Positions 18,201-26,265 of a DNA stretch of 64,000 bases are shown here, in pieces. The stretch covers positions 7,000-70,999 of the forward strand of contig CALGRR010000105.1 in the NCBI GenBank assembly GCA_937880805.1, in the 5' to 3' direction. Position numbers and translations under genes: made by a program. The notes beneath the pieces are model-generated. The model did not search any database. It saw only the letters and a program-made list of their open reading frames with translations, and was not told where the DNA came from. This DNA comes from an uncultured Clostridia bacterium. Its GTDB lineage: Bacteria > Bacillota > Clostridia > Oscillospirales > Acutalibacteraceae. How positions within the stretch are numbered: position 1 is the stretch's first letter; each line of letters begins with the position of its first letter.

Positions 18201-18839
18201 GTTGTCATCCATTGAGCTGTTTCTTGTTCCCGAGGTGCTGGTGTTGATTTTGGTGGGAATAACTCTGCCTTTAAGAAACGGATGGTCGGGGTCAACACCC
18301 GAATCAATAACAGCAACGGTTATTTCCTTAACGGGATAGTTTTTATTCGTTAATGCATTATTCAGCACATCTATTCCTATGTGCTCTGGACCCCACGAAA
18401 GATATGTGTGCTTTGTTTCTTTTGTATCTGCCTTTTGAGGAATGGGGTAGCCTGCATCTTCAACCGAAGAAGCGGAAATGATGCGGTCAGGCTCAACATA
18501 TTCGATTTCCGAACGGGTTGAGTAGTATTCATATGCTTCTTTTGCCTTCTGCGGATTTTCAAACTGAAGAATCCAAATATCATCATAACCGTTAAGAACG
18601 GAAACCGCATTTCTGCTATCCGGTTTTTTGCTGCTTTTAACAATCAGTCGTGAGGTTGAGAATTCACCGTTATCAATCTGTGAAAGCGTTTTTGAATAAT
18701 CAGAGAGCATTTTACCAACGCCCCGTGCAAACTGCGTTGTGTCAGCTTCGGGCACAGCGTTGACGGAGAAAGCCGAAATCGGCAAAACGGCACCGAGAGC
18801 AACTGTTAAAGCCAGAACGATGCTTAATAACTTTTTCAT
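15279..18839 (-). CDS. Secreted S8 (subtilisin-like) peptidase with BspA-type leucine-rich repeats
   Basis: A 1186-residue exported protease. The N-terminus (MKKLLSIVLALTVALGAVLP) is a signal peptide, followed by an I9-like propeptide to about residue 125. The catalytic domain carries D179 (VAVIDSGVD), H215 (DNGHGTGVA), oxyanion N298 (AAAGN) and S360 (NGTSYSAP), all intact. Then come a chitobiase-C-like segment (YYTTDRSIPT), a long run of BspA-type LRR units (about 500-850), an Ig-like segment, a FIVAR-like helical stretch and a Big-type domain near 1080-1150. It ends in a hydrophobic tail. ATG 18839 has GGAGG 7-8 nt upstream. It probably degrades or binds proteins at the cell surface. Confidence 0.9.
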   Translation of the reverse strand: MKKLLSIVLALTVALGAVLPISAFSVNAVPEADTTQFARGVGKMLSDYSKTLSQIDNGEFSTSRLIVKSSKKPDSRNAVSVLNGYDDIWILQFENPQKAKEAYEYYSTRSEIEYVEPDRIISASSVEDAGYPIPQKADTKETKHTYLSWGPEHIGIDVLNNALTNKNYPVKEITVAVIDSGVDPDHPFLKGRVIPTKINTSTSGTRNSSMDDNGHGTGVASVIADSTLDNIYIKPYKVLDHYKDGTVLSVVAGINCAINDGVDVINLSLCFQENSDILYETIRKALEKDIMVIAAAGNYGTDTPYYPAAYREVIAVSALNKSNIIANFSNYGEMIDFAAPGVQVMVATLNGNTVQQNGTSYSAPFVAALAATLRGIDRNASADEVEEIMKENAVKLAEMDSQIKYGAGLVYAPDPSGGYSPYEKAETPVISITQGFFFETQYVEISCETPDATVYYTTDRSIPTRTNPQAKVYDGTPIAVERTTVITATAYAPNLYRSGLATSSLMIAPYADPGDLVIDENGIITNYTGNKFSISVPEVYNGITVRGVGEAAFKNAELQEVILPDTVTFIDSEAFSENEIIKTVYAKNTTKIGDKAFLNCINLKNLFMGQIAEIGEQSFYYAGKNQYEVYGTTFSLDLSGITSVPDGAFTHSGLGGFEADYLSSVGKDAFSECAAMSTLKINSLSELPDGAFKGCVSLVNAEIGNLSCIPRGAFSTCTNLKHISFPAATQVLSNAFENCIALEEVNLPLAQTVYSNAFSKCESLYWLYLPEMLTFEESLYTEAAPKIYFPPNLLLFSAPKMKKTVMNMFKNTPNIMMIDLSGVENLERFTFRGCNNIFLLGLGSVEHIQKNAFDGSTIMFIDARNLVSTESMPENGGIMLSNRFVESTASVENLTVYGTAGTFVERYANHKGYTFIPIPFVYSELPDYVTENSETVTATAIGFDLEYQWYWNTKKSTEGGTPIKGAVTENYTFTDRDTAPYYYCKITQNDPDKVTSIYTKIITKDSKPADYTAYNEAVKAAQAIDRSLYKDLSELDILLKIDISEYFSCEQNLVDEHTAKIYEAIEALEYNTIKELLLFTFDEELLFLDTTKVIAVATPEDAIPAEVEWSTEDKSIIVVSSEGEVLSIGRGVATVKARVTNIDGSVVENTIEIECRMTFLELLISFTVKAIMFILRKLSLVDIIVF

Positions 18840-18881
18840 TGCTTTTTCCTCCAAACATAGATCCCCCATCTATATTAATAA

Positions 18882-18910
18882 ATTTTAACATAATATATCA
18901 AGCAAATCAA
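18882..18910 (-). promoter_or_regulatory. Probable sigma-A promoter of the subtilase gene
   Basis: Read on the minus strand, TTGATT (18910-18905) and TAAAAT (18887-18882) are separated by 17 bp, about 45 bp before the start codon. Confidence 0.55.
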
Positions 18911-18973
18911 TAGTTTTTATTTAAATTGCACAAATATTTTAAAAAGAAATTTTTACAAAGAAAAATAACGGTG

Positions 18974-19002
18974 TTGAAATTCACGGTTTATTGATATATA
19001 AT
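18974..19002 (+). promoter_or_regulatory. Sigma-A promoter of the nitroreductase gene
   Basis: TTGAAA at 18974-18979 and TATAAT at 18997-19002 with a 17-bp spacer, 39 bp before the start codon. Confidence 0.7.
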
Positions 19003-19041
19003 ACAGATTGTTAAAATAAATAATTCCGAAGGGAGAATACT

Positions 19042-19611
19042 ATGCTTAAGGATTTGGTTTTGAAAAACCGTTCATACAGAAGATTTTATCAGAATGAAGA
19101 AATTTCTTTTGAAACATTAAAGGAGCTTATAGATTTGGCAAGAAACACCGCAGCCTCGGTGAATTTTCAGGTGCTAAAATACAAGCTTGTGAATGAAAAA
19201 GAAGAAAATAGAAAAGTTTTTGAAAATCTTGCCTGGGCAGGTCTTTTGAAAGAATGGAAAGGCCCCGAAGAGGGAGAAAGACCTTCCGCATATATAATTG
19301 TGCTTTGTGATAAAACAATCAGCCAGAGTAAGCCCATAGATGTCGGTATTGCGGCACAAACAATTCTTCTCGGTGCAACCGAAAAGGGCCTCGGCGGCTG
19401 TATGTTCGGCAGCATCAGGCGTGAAAAGCTTGCTGAGGATTTTGGAATTGACACAGAAAAATACTCAATTGAGCTTGTTATTGCACTCGGAAAGCCCAAA
19501 GAAACCGTAAAGCTTGTTGATTTGCCCGAAAGCGGTTCAACTGCTTATTACAGAGATGAAAACGGTGTTCACTATGTGCCCAAACGCTCACTTGATGAAA
19601 TTATTTTATAA
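19042..19611 (+). CDS. Nitroreductase-family flavoprotein
   Basis: A 189-residue FMN-dependent oxidoreductase. NRSYRRFYQ near the N-terminus is the phosphate-binding RxxRxF motif of the family, DVGIAAQTILLGATEKGLGGCMFGSI is the central flavin/dimer helix and loop (quoted discontinuously in most family logos), and IALGKPKE lies before the C-terminal end. Members reduce quinones, flavins or nitro compounds with NAD(P)H; the physiological substrate here is unknown. It is a single-gene unit with its own promoter and terminator. Confidence 0.88.
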   Translation: MLKDLVLKNRSYRRFYQNEEISFETLKELIDLARNTAASVNFQVLKYKLVNEKEENRKVFENLAWAGLLKEWKGPEEGERPSAYIIVLCDKTISQSKPIDVGIAAQTILLGATEKGLGGCMFGSIRREKLAEDFGIDTEKYSIELVIALGKPKETVKLVDLPESGSTAYYRDENGVHYVPKRSLDEIIL

Positions 19612-19620
19612 AAGCAAAAA

Positions 19621-19650
19621 TCCCTCGACTTCGGTCGAGGGATAATTTTT
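19621..19650. terminator. Terminator between nitroreductase and purine genes
   Basis: TCCCTCGAC/GTCGAGGGA stem (19621-19629 with 19634-19642) on a TTCG tetraloop, T-rich on the plus side and preceded by an A tract that serves the convergent minus-strand gene. Confidence 0.85.
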
Positions 19651-20834
19651 TAATGGTGGAAAAGACGCATACCTGTGAAGCACATTACCATACCGTGCTT
19701 GTTGCAGGCACCGATAACGTTATCGTCACGGATTGAGCCGCCGGGCTCTGCGATATATGTTACACCGCTCTTTGATGCTCTTTCAATGTTGTCGCCGAAG
19801 GGGAAGAATGCATCGCTGCCGAGAGCAACGCCCTTGATTGTTGCAAGGTAAGCCTTCTGCTCTGCCTTTGTGAAGGGTTCGGGCTTCTCTGAGAAAAGAG
19901 TCTGCCATACGCCGTCTGCAAGAACATCTTCGTATTCATCGGAGATATAAACATCAATGGTGTTATCTCTGTCGGGTCTGCCTACTGTGTCAAGGAAGGG
20001 AAGATTGAGCACCTTTTCGTGCTGACGGAGATGCCAGATATCTGCCTTATTGCCTGCAAGTCTTGTGCAGTGAATTCTTGACTGCTGGCCTGCACCAACA
20101 CCGATTGCCTGGCCGTCAACTGCATAGCAAACGGAGTTTGACTGTGTATATTTAAGAGTGATGAGTGAAATTATAAGGTCACGCTTTGCACTGTCGGGCA
20201 TTTCTTTGTTTTCTGTAACAATATTTGCAAGAAGCTCATTGTTGATAACAAAATTATTTCTGCCCTGCTCAAAGGTGATGCCGTAAACCTGTTTAACCTC
20301 CTGAGGTGCGGGAACATAATCGGGGTCAATCTTAACGATATTATAGTTGCCGTTTCTCTTGCTCTTGAGAATTTCAAGTGCTTCGGGCTCGTAGCCGGGA
20401 GCTATAACGCCGTCGGATACCTCTCTTTTGATAAGCTTTGCGGTTGTAACATCGCAAACATCAGAAAGAGCAATCCAGTCACCGAATGAGCTCATTCGGT
20501 CGGTGCCTCTTGCTCTTGCGTAAGCAGTTGCAAGGGGAGATTCGTCAAGACCTTCAATATCGTCAACAAAGCAAGCCTTCTTGAGCTTATCGCTCATTTT
20601 GATGCCTACTGCAGCTGATGTGGGGCTGACATGCTTGAATGATGTTGCGGCGGGCATACCGAGAGCTTCTTTAAGCTCCTTAACAAGCTGCCAGCTGTTG
20701 AATGCATCAAGGAAATTGATGTAGCCGGGTCTGCCGCTGAGAATTTCAATGGGAAGCTCGCTGCCGTCTGCCATATAAATCTTTGCAGGCTTCTGATTGG
20801 GGTTACAGCCGTATTTAAGTTCAAATTCTTTCAT
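19650..20834 (-). CDS. Stand-alone AICAR formyltransferase
   Basis: Transfers a formyl group from 10-formyl-tetrahydrofolate to AICAR (ZMP), the penultimate step of IMP synthesis. The 394-residue protein corresponds to the transformylase half of PurH: K67-H68 in SFKHVSPTSAAVG are the catalytic pair, and YTQSNSVCYAVDGQAIG, GAGQQSRIHC and GVALGSDAFFPFGDN are the substrate and folate loops. The usual MGS-like cyclohydrolase domain is missing, and the gene upstream supplies that activity with an unrelated protein. The start lies 11 bp after the cyclohydrolase stop, so the two form an operon under the ZTP riboswitch. Confidence 0.92.
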   Translation of the reverse strand: MKEFELKYGCNPNQKPAKIYMADGSELPIEILSGRPGYINFLDAFNSWQLVKELKEALGMPAATSFKHVSPTSAAVGIKMSDKLKKACFVDDIEGLDESPLATAYARARGTDRMSSFGDWIALSDVCDVTTAKLIKREVSDGVIAPGYEPEALEILKSKRNGNYNIVKIDPDYVPAPQEVKQVYGITFEQGRNNFVINNELLANIVTENKEMPDSAKRDLIISLITLKYTQSNSVCYAVDGQAIGVGAGQQSRIHCTRLAGNKADIWHLRQHEKVLNLPFLDTVGRPDRDNTIDVYISDEYEDVLADGVWQTLFSEKPEPFTKAEQKAYLATIKGVALGSDAFFPFGDNIERASKSGVTYIAEPGGSIRDDNVIGACNKHGMVMCFTGMRLFHH

Positions 20835-20845
20835 CGCTATTCTCC

Positions 20846-21565
20846 TTATTTATTCTTGTTAATCATTCTGCTTTCATATTCGCCGGTTTCAAGGTCAATG
20901 AATCTTACATAGATTGAAATCTTGTTCTGCTCATTGAGATTTTCCCAGATGCAGTTTGTGAATTCATCAATATCATTGGGAATGGCAACTCTTTCGGGCT
21001 CACCGGTGAAGGTGGGAATGGGGTTGCCGTCGTGATTATATGTGTGAATAAAATGTCCGAGACCGCAAAGGGAAGCATAGTTAAATGTGTATCTGTTGCA
21101 GGCTGTGCCTTCTTCATCTGCACTCTTGAGAATGCTCATCTTATATGTGAAATCGGCACCGTTGAAGGTCATCATACCGCTGATTCTGGGAGTCCAGTTG
21201 GGTCTGTCGGGCTCAAATTCTCTTGTTTCAAGAGCCTGCTCAAAGGTTTTGCCCTCTTTAACAAAATCATAGATTGTGTCGGTCTGGTCGCCGTTTGTTA
21301 CGATAAGATTGTTACCGATAACTCTGACGGGGGAATAAATAATGAGTGAAGGGTCCTCTACCTTTGAAGCATCAAAGGGATGAATAACAATTTCGTCACC
21401 CTGCTCAATAAAAACTCTGTTGCGGCTGTTTTCGCTTCTGCCCATAATGAAATAAGCGGTAACTGCCTTTTTGCCGTCGGCACTCTTGCCAATGACGATG
21501 CCTCTGCCAACATAAGTGTTGTCTTTGATAAGCTCGCCGATGTTGTTGATTTCGTAGATACCCAT
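20846..21565 (-). CDS. purO: IMP cyclohydrolase, PurO type
   Basis: Closes FAICAR to IMP, the last step of purine ring synthesis. The 239-residue protein has the PurO-family start YVGRGIVIGKSADGKKA, the AYFIMGRSENSRNR motif, and a PRISGMMTFNGADFTYKMS central strand region. PurO is the archaeal non-homologous replacement for the PurH cyclohydrolase domain and also occurs in some Clostridia. It is the first gene after a ZTP riboswitch and precedes AICAR transformylase, which supports the assignment. The ATG has AAGGATG upstream. Confidence 0.88.
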   Translation of the reverse strand: MGIYEINNIGELIKDNTYVGRGIVIGKSADGKKAVTAYFIMGRSENSRNRVFIEQGDEIVIHPFDASKVEDPSLIIYSPVRVIGNNLIVTNGDQTDTIYDFVKEGKTFEQALETREFEPDRPNWTPRISGMMTFNGADFTYKMSILKSADEEGTACNRYTFNYASLCGLGHFIHTYNHDGNPIPTFTGEPERVAIPNDIDEFTNCIWENLNEQNKISIYVRFIDLETGEYESRMINKNK

Positions 21566-21585
21566 TCTCTGTCATCCTTTCTTTT

Positions 21586-21622
21586 TAAAAAAGGCAGTCT
21601 TACCCGAAAAGATAAGACTGCC
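21586..21622 (-). terminator. Riboswitch-controlled terminator upstream of purO
   Basis: On the minus strand GGCAGTCTTA pairs with TAAGACTGCC (arms 21622-21613 and 21602-21593), then a run of T. The first arm overlaps the 3' GGGCA of the ZTP aptamer, so ligand binding would block terminator formation. Confidence 0.85.
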
Positions 21623-21695
21623 CAGACGGTCGGCTTTTATAAGATTCTTTGCTCCTCGGCAGTGCTCTGCCATAATCCGTCAGTAACAAAAAACC
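21619..21695 (-). promoter_or_regulatory. ZTP (pfl) riboswitch aptamer
   Basis: Read on the minus strand, an 11-bp P1 can form between GGTTTTTTGTT (21695-21685) and AGCAAAGAATC, counting G-U pairs. Inside it are ACTGACGG, a small hairpin TGGCAG/CTGCC, and GGAGC. After a linker comes CCGTCTGGGCA, the conserved 3' half. GACGG and CCGTC are complementary, as expected for the ZTP pseudoknot, and vary from the common GGCG/CGCC by a compensatory change. The aptamer senses ZMP/ZTP, which builds up when 10-formyl-THF is short, and here controls the two genes that consume ZMP. Confidence 0.88.
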
Positions 21696-21712
21696 TTTTC
21701 AATTACCAATAA

Positions 21713-21741
21713 ATTTTACCATAAGGTAAATTTTTTGTCAA
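21713..21741 (-). promoter_or_regulatory. Sigma-A promoter of the ZTP riboswitch operon
   Basis: On the minus strand TTGACA (21741-21736) and TAAAAT (21718-21713) with a 17-bp spacer, placing the transcription start just before the aptamer. Confidence 0.75.
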
Positions 21742-21744
21742 TAT

Positions 21745-23103
21745 TTATATTTTGATTTTGGGCTTTTTCCATTTGCCGCTTGCAACATATATTGCACCCA
21801 CAATTATTGATGCAAACGATGCAAGACCCGTGGCAATGCCAACTCCGTTAAAGCCCATAGATGTGAGGTTAACCATAATATAAGCAAACGGAACTCTCAC
21901 AAAAATTGAACTGAAGCAAGCGTTGAACAAGGCGAAGTTCGTGTAGCCCGCACCGATTGCAAGTCCGTTCATACAGAAAACAAACGGAACAAAAAGATAG
22001 TCAAGAGCGATAAATCTAAGATATTCCGTGCCAACTTCTATAACATCGGGGTTTGTATCAAAAAGAGAAATGATTTGCTGCGGGAAAAGCTGAACAAGAG
22101 CAAAAACAAAAATGGTTATTCCGAAAGCAATTCCCATTCCCGTAAGCATTGTTTTCTTTGCTCTTTCCGTTTCACCCGCACCGATATTCTGACCTGCCAT
22201 TGATGAAACGGCACTGCTCATTGCAAGGGCGGGGAGAACTGCAAACGAGTTTACCTTGCCGCCGATACCCTGGCAGGCTGAAGCAATATCTGCATTGGGA
22301 AGCGAATTTACAAGAGCGGTAAGAGTGAGGAATGAAAACGAAATAACAACCTGCTGAACAGAAGAGGGCAAGCCGATTTTAAGCAGCATTTTTGCTTTTT
22401 CTTTATCGATTTTAAAATCACTCTTTTGGTATCCCGTGAAGAAATGATTTTTAAAAAGGTAAAGGAGCGAAAGAATAACGCTCAATGCCTGAGCACCTAC
22501 CGTTGCATAAGCTGCACCTGCGGCACCCATTTGGAAGGGACCAACAAGGATAATATCACCTATGATATTAACAACCGTTGCAATAAGAACAAAATAGAGA
22601 GGTCTTTTTGAATCGCCCATTCCTCGGAGTATGGCACTGATTACGTTATATGCAAACATAAAAATCAGACCCGCCATACAAATATTATAATAGTTTTCTG
22701 CTTCTATATAAGCAACCTGCGGCGTTTTGAGCACGTCAAGCAGCGTTGTTCCCAGAAGAAGCATAACAACCGTGAATATAACGGCAAGAATCATATAAAG
22801 AGTAAAGAGTGTTCCTATGGTTTTTCTTTGCTCATCAAATTTTTTTGCACCGCCGTACTGCGCGATAAGCACCGTTCCGCCAACGGCAAGACCGAGTGCC
22901 GCACCGGTAACAAGAATGTTAATCTGACTGCCGATATTAACACCCGTTATTCCGTGAGTGCCGCAAAGTCTGCCAACTATAATCATATCGGCAACCGAAT
23001 AAAACGCCTGAAGCAGGTTTGAAAGCAAAAACGGGATTGCGAATTTCATAAGCTGCTTTGAAACGCTGCCGCTTGTTAAATCTTGTCTGAATTTATCTGC
23101 CAC
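21745..23103 (-). CDS. MATE-family efflux transporter
   Basis: A 452-residue, 12-helix membrane protein that exports cationic drugs or metabolites by sodium or proton antiport. The N-terminal FAIPFLLSNLLQAFYSVADM and the GSQINILVTGAALGLAVGG loop are typical of NorM/DinF-like MATE proteins, and a second related repeat begins near residue 230 (IGLPSSVQQVVISFS). The substrate cannot be read from sequence. It begins 3 bp after tex stops in the same direction, and the purO promoter lies just beyond its stop codon. Confidence 0.92.
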   Translation of the reverse strand: MADKFRQDLTSGSVSKQLMKFAIPFLLSNLLQAFYSVADMIIVGRLCGTHGITGVNIGSQINILVTGAALGLAVGGTVLIAQYGGAKKFDEQRKTIGTLFTLYMILAVIFTVVMLLLGTTLLDVLKTPQVAYIEAENYYNICMAGLIFMFAYNVISAILRGMGDSKRPLYFVLIATVVNIIGDIILVGPFQMGAAGAAYATVGAQALSVILSLLYLFKNHFFTGYQKSDFKIDKEKAKMLLKIGLPSSVQQVVISFSFLTLTALVNSLPNADIASACQGIGGKVNSFAVLPALAMSSAVSSMAGQNIGAGETERAKKTMLTGMGIAFGITIFVFALVQLFPQQIISLFDTNPDVIEVGTEYLRFIALDYLFVPFVFCMNGLAIGAGYTNFALFNACFSSIFVRVPFAYIMVNLTSMGFNGVGIATGLASFASIIVGAIYVASGKWKKPKIKI

Positions 23104-23106
23104 TTT

Positions 23107-25275
23107 TTATTTCTCCTGTGATTTTTTCTCTTTCATTGTGAGCGAAATACGCTTTTTGGCAACGTCAACCGACATTACCCAAACGGTAACAACCTCTCCG
23201 ACCTTAAGCACCTCGGAGGGGTGTTTTATAAACTTATTTGTTATCTGTGAAATGTGAACAAGACCGTCCTGATGAACGCCGATATCAATGAAAGCACCGA
23301 AATCCGTAACATTTCTGACTGTGCCTTTAAGCTCCATACCGGGAACAAGGTCTTTCATATCCATAACATCAGTTCTGAGCATCGGAGGGGGAAGCTCATC
23401 ACGGGGGTCTCTTGCGGGCTGAATAAGCTCTTTTACAATATCTTTAAGTGTGGGAACACCAATTCCGAGCTTATCGGCAACCTTTTCTTCGCCGAGAAGA
23501 CCAACCTGACCCGAAATTTTTGAAATTTCTTCACCGCCGATGTCTTTAAGTGAAAAACCGCATATTTCAAGCAGCTCTTTTGCCGCTTTGTAGCTTTCGG
23601 GGTGAACGCCCGTGTTATCAAGAATATTCTTGCTTTCGGGAACTCTTAAGAAGCCTGCACACTGCTCAAACGCCTTTGCACCGAGCTTGGGCACTTTTTT
23701 GAGTTGTGAACGCTCTTTGAATTCACCGTTTTCATTTCTGAATTCAACAATATTCTTTGCAACGGTTGAGTTGATGCCGGAAACTCTTGAAAGAAGGGGA
23801 GCAGAGGCTGTGTTGAGGTCAACACCAACCATATTAACCGCATCTTCGATAACGCCGTCAAGGGCGGCATCAAGCTCTTTGGGCGGCATATCGTGCTGAT
23901 ACTGACCAACACCGATTGCCTTGGGGTCAATCTTAACAAGCTCCGCAAGGGGATCCTGAAGTCGTCTTGCGATTGAAACGGCACTTCTGAGAGAAACATC
24001 AAACTGCGGGAATTCCTGAGCCGCAAGCTTTGATGCCGAATAAACCGAAGCACCCGCCTCGCTTACAACCATATATGAAACATCCGCATTTATTTCACGC
24101 AGAATTTCTGCGGCGAAAATTTCAGTTTCCTTTGAAGCTGTGCCGTTACCGATTGAAATGCAGTTTACATTATGCTTTGCAATAAGCTTTTTGATAAGCT
24201 CCTTTGCCTGGTTTCTCTGTGCATCGGAATGTGTAACATATATAACGCCCGTGTCAAGCACCTTGCCCGTGGGGTCAACAACCGCAACCTTGCAGCCCGT
24301 TCTGTAGCCGGGGTCAAGACCTATAACGGTTTTACCCTTTACGGGAGGAGCAAGAAGAAGCTCTTTTGTGTTGAGAGCAAAAACCGAAATTGCCTTTGCG
24401 GCTGCGTTTTCGGTGAGCATATTTCTGATTTCTCGCTCGATTGAAGGATAAATCAATCGCTCATATGCATCCGCACCCGCTTCTCTTACCGTTTCGGTGC
24501 AGGGTGAGCCTTCGGGTTTAAGCGTTGCACTCGTGATAACATTTGCCGCTTTAACCGCATCGAGCGTTACGCTTACTTTAAGGAACTTTTCTCTCTCGCC
24601 TCTGTCTATTGCGAGCACTCTGTGACCTGCAATTTTGCTGACGGGCTCGGAGTAATCATAATACATTGTATAAACGCTTTCGGCTTCCTTATCAGTTGCG
24701 GAGGTTGAAACAACGCCGATAACAGTGAAAAGGTTACGCAGTCTGCGGCGAATATCGGCATCATCCGAAATGTTTTCTGCGATAATGTCCATTGCTCCTT
24801 TGAGTGCATCCTCTGCAGACTCAACGCCTTTTTCTTCATTTATATATTCTGCCGCCATTTCAAGCGGAGCGGGGGAATCTGCCGATTGCTCAAAGATAGC
24901 ATCTGCAAGCGGCTCAAGACCCTTTTCTCTTGCAACGGAAGCTCTGGTTTTTCTCTTGGGTCTGAAGGGTCTGTATATATCTTCAATTTCGGTTATAGTT
25001 GCAGCCTTATCAAGTGCTGCGGAAATTTCATCCGTCAGCTTTTCCTGACCCTCAATAAGTGAACGCACCTCTTCGCGTCTTTTGTCAAGATTGCGAAGGT
25101 ATTCAAGTCTTTCCGAAAGCTCCCTGATAACCTGGTCATCGAGTGTGCCGTGAGCTTCCTTTCTGTATCGTGCAATGAAGGGGATTGTGTTGCCCTCATC
25201 AATAAGTTTTACCGTGTTTTCAACCTGCCAGGTCTGGAGATTGAACTGTGATGTAAGTTCGCGAATGATATCCAT
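23107..25275 (-). CDS. tex: Tex-family RNA-binding transcription accessory protein
   Basis: A 722-residue nucleic-acid-binding protein. It has the N-terminal helical region with IARYRKEAHGTLDD, a YqgF/RuvC-like domain (VIGLDPGYRTGCKVAVVD), a helix-hairpin-helix region (LNTASAPLLSRVSGI) and a C-terminal S1 domain from about residue 640 (RNVTDFGAFIDIGVHQDGLV). Tex is linked to transcription and, in some species, toxin expression; its precise action is not settled. The gene is 9 bp downstream of the helicase-loader gene and 3 bp before the MATE gene. Confidence 0.94.
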   Translation of the reverse strand: MDIIRELTSQFNLQTWQVENTVKLIDEGNTIPFIARYRKEAHGTLDDQVIRELSERLEYLRNLDKRREEVRSLIEGQEKLTDEISAALDKAATITEIEDIYRPFRPKRKTRASVAREKGLEPLADAIFEQSADSPAPLEMAAEYINEEKGVESAEDALKGAMDIIAENISDDADIRRRLRNLFTVIGVVSTSATDKEAESVYTMYYDYSEPVSKIAGHRVLAIDRGEREKFLKVSVTLDAVKAANVITSATLKPEGSPCTETVREAGADAYERLIYPSIEREIRNMLTENAAAKAISVFALNTKELLLAPPVKGKTVIGLDPGYRTGCKVAVVDPTGKVLDTGVIYVTHSDAQRNQAKELIKKLIAKHNVNCISIGNGTASKETEIFAAEILREINADVSYMVVSEAGASVYSASKLAAQEFPQFDVSLRSAVSIARRLQDPLAELVKIDPKAIGVGQYQHDMPPKELDAALDGVIEDAVNMVGVDLNTASAPLLSRVSGINSTVAKNIVEFRNENGEFKERSQLKKVPKLGAKAFEQCAGFLRVPESKNILDNTGVHPESYKAAKELLEICGFSLKDIGGEEISKISGQVGLLGEEKVADKLGIGVPTLKDIVKELIQPARDPRDELPPPMLRTDVMDMKDLVPGMELKGTVRNVTDFGAFIDIGVHQDGLVHISQITNKFIKHPSEVLKVGEVVTVWVMSVDVAKKRISLTMKEKKSQEK

Positions 25276-25284
25276 ATTTTCACC

Positions 25285-26265
25285 TTAAAATGATTTTTTG
25301 ATTTGTCTTATATCTTTTCCGAGGAAAAGCAGAGAAACATAGTTGCCGATTATTCTCGATGTTATTCTTTGTGTATATTTTGCTTCAAGCTCCGTTTCTG
25401 TAAGATTTGTGCTGATGATAACGGGCTTTGAGCAGTTTATTCTTGTGTTAACAATATTATATATAGCGGCTGTGGTGAATTGCGTTGAAAATTCAGAGCC
25501 GAGGTCGTCAATTATCAGCAAGTCACATTCAAGCAGCTCTTTTTCATATTTGTTGCTGTTGCCTGAACCGAATTTTTCTTTTTCAAGAGCTGAAAGAATA
25601 TTGTGTGCAGAGCCGTAAATAACTCTGTAGCCCTTTTCTGCAACAACATTTGCTATTGCAAGCGAAAGATGGGTTTTGCCGAGACCCGTTGCACCGTGCA
25701 TATAAAGATCCTCGGAGCTTTCATCAAAATCCTCTGCATAGCATTTGCAGTATTCAAGAATTTCGCTCATTCTTTTTCTGGGTGAAACACCAAGGTTTTC
25801 ATCAACGGGAAGGGGATAATAGTCAAGATTGAAATTATCAAATGTGCATTCACTGCTTTGCGAAACTGCCGCAAGCTCATCTTTGGCAAGCTTTTTTAGA
25901 AGCTCTTTTCTGCATTCGCAGGCAAAACCGCCGACAAATCCCGTATCCTCGCACTTCTTGCAGGTGTATGGAGTTTCAAGATAGTTTTCGGGGTATCCGT
26001 TCTGAACAAGAAGCTTTTTGATAAGACTCTGAACGGTCATATTAAGCTCGGCAAGCTCCGCAATATATTTTTCGGCATCCTTTCCCATTCCGAGAGCCTT
26101 AACAACATCAAGTCCCGTGGAAGAAAGCTGAGCCTCACACTTTGCAATTTCAGGTGTTTTATTCGTTACTTCAAGATGTCTTGCAAGCTGAATTCTCTGA
26201 GCCTTGTTTCTTCTGCTTTCGAGAGTCTGCGTTGCTTTTAAAAGCAATTCATTGCTGTAGCTCAT
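25285..26265 (-). CDS. DnaC/DnaI-like replicative helicase loader
   Basis: A 326-residue AAA+ ATPase that loads the DnaB helicase onto DNA during initiation and restart. The N-terminal part holds a zinc-binding set (C102, C105, C116, C118); Walker A is GATGLGKT (191-198) and Walker B is LLIIDDLG near 245, followed by sensor and arginine residues in TQRITSRI. It overlaps the upstream DnaD gene by 4 bp (ATGA), an arrangement that matches its expected partner in primosome assembly. Confidence 0.9.
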   Translation of the reverse strand: MSYSNELLLKATQTLESRRNKAQRIQLARHLEVTNKTPEIAKCEAQLSSTGLDVVKALGMGKDAEKYIAELAELNMTVQSLIKKLLVQNGYPENYLETPYTCKKCEDTGFVGGFACECRKELLKKLAKDELAAVSQSSECTFDNFNLDYYPLPVDENLGVSPRKRMSEILEYCKCYAEDFDESSEDLYMHGATGLGKTHLSLAIANVVAEKGYRVIYGSAHNILSALEKEKFGSGNSNKYEKELLECDLLIIDDLGSEFSTQFTTAAIYNIVNTRINCSKPVIISTNLTETELEAKYTQRITSRIIGNYVSLLFLGKDIRQIKKSF

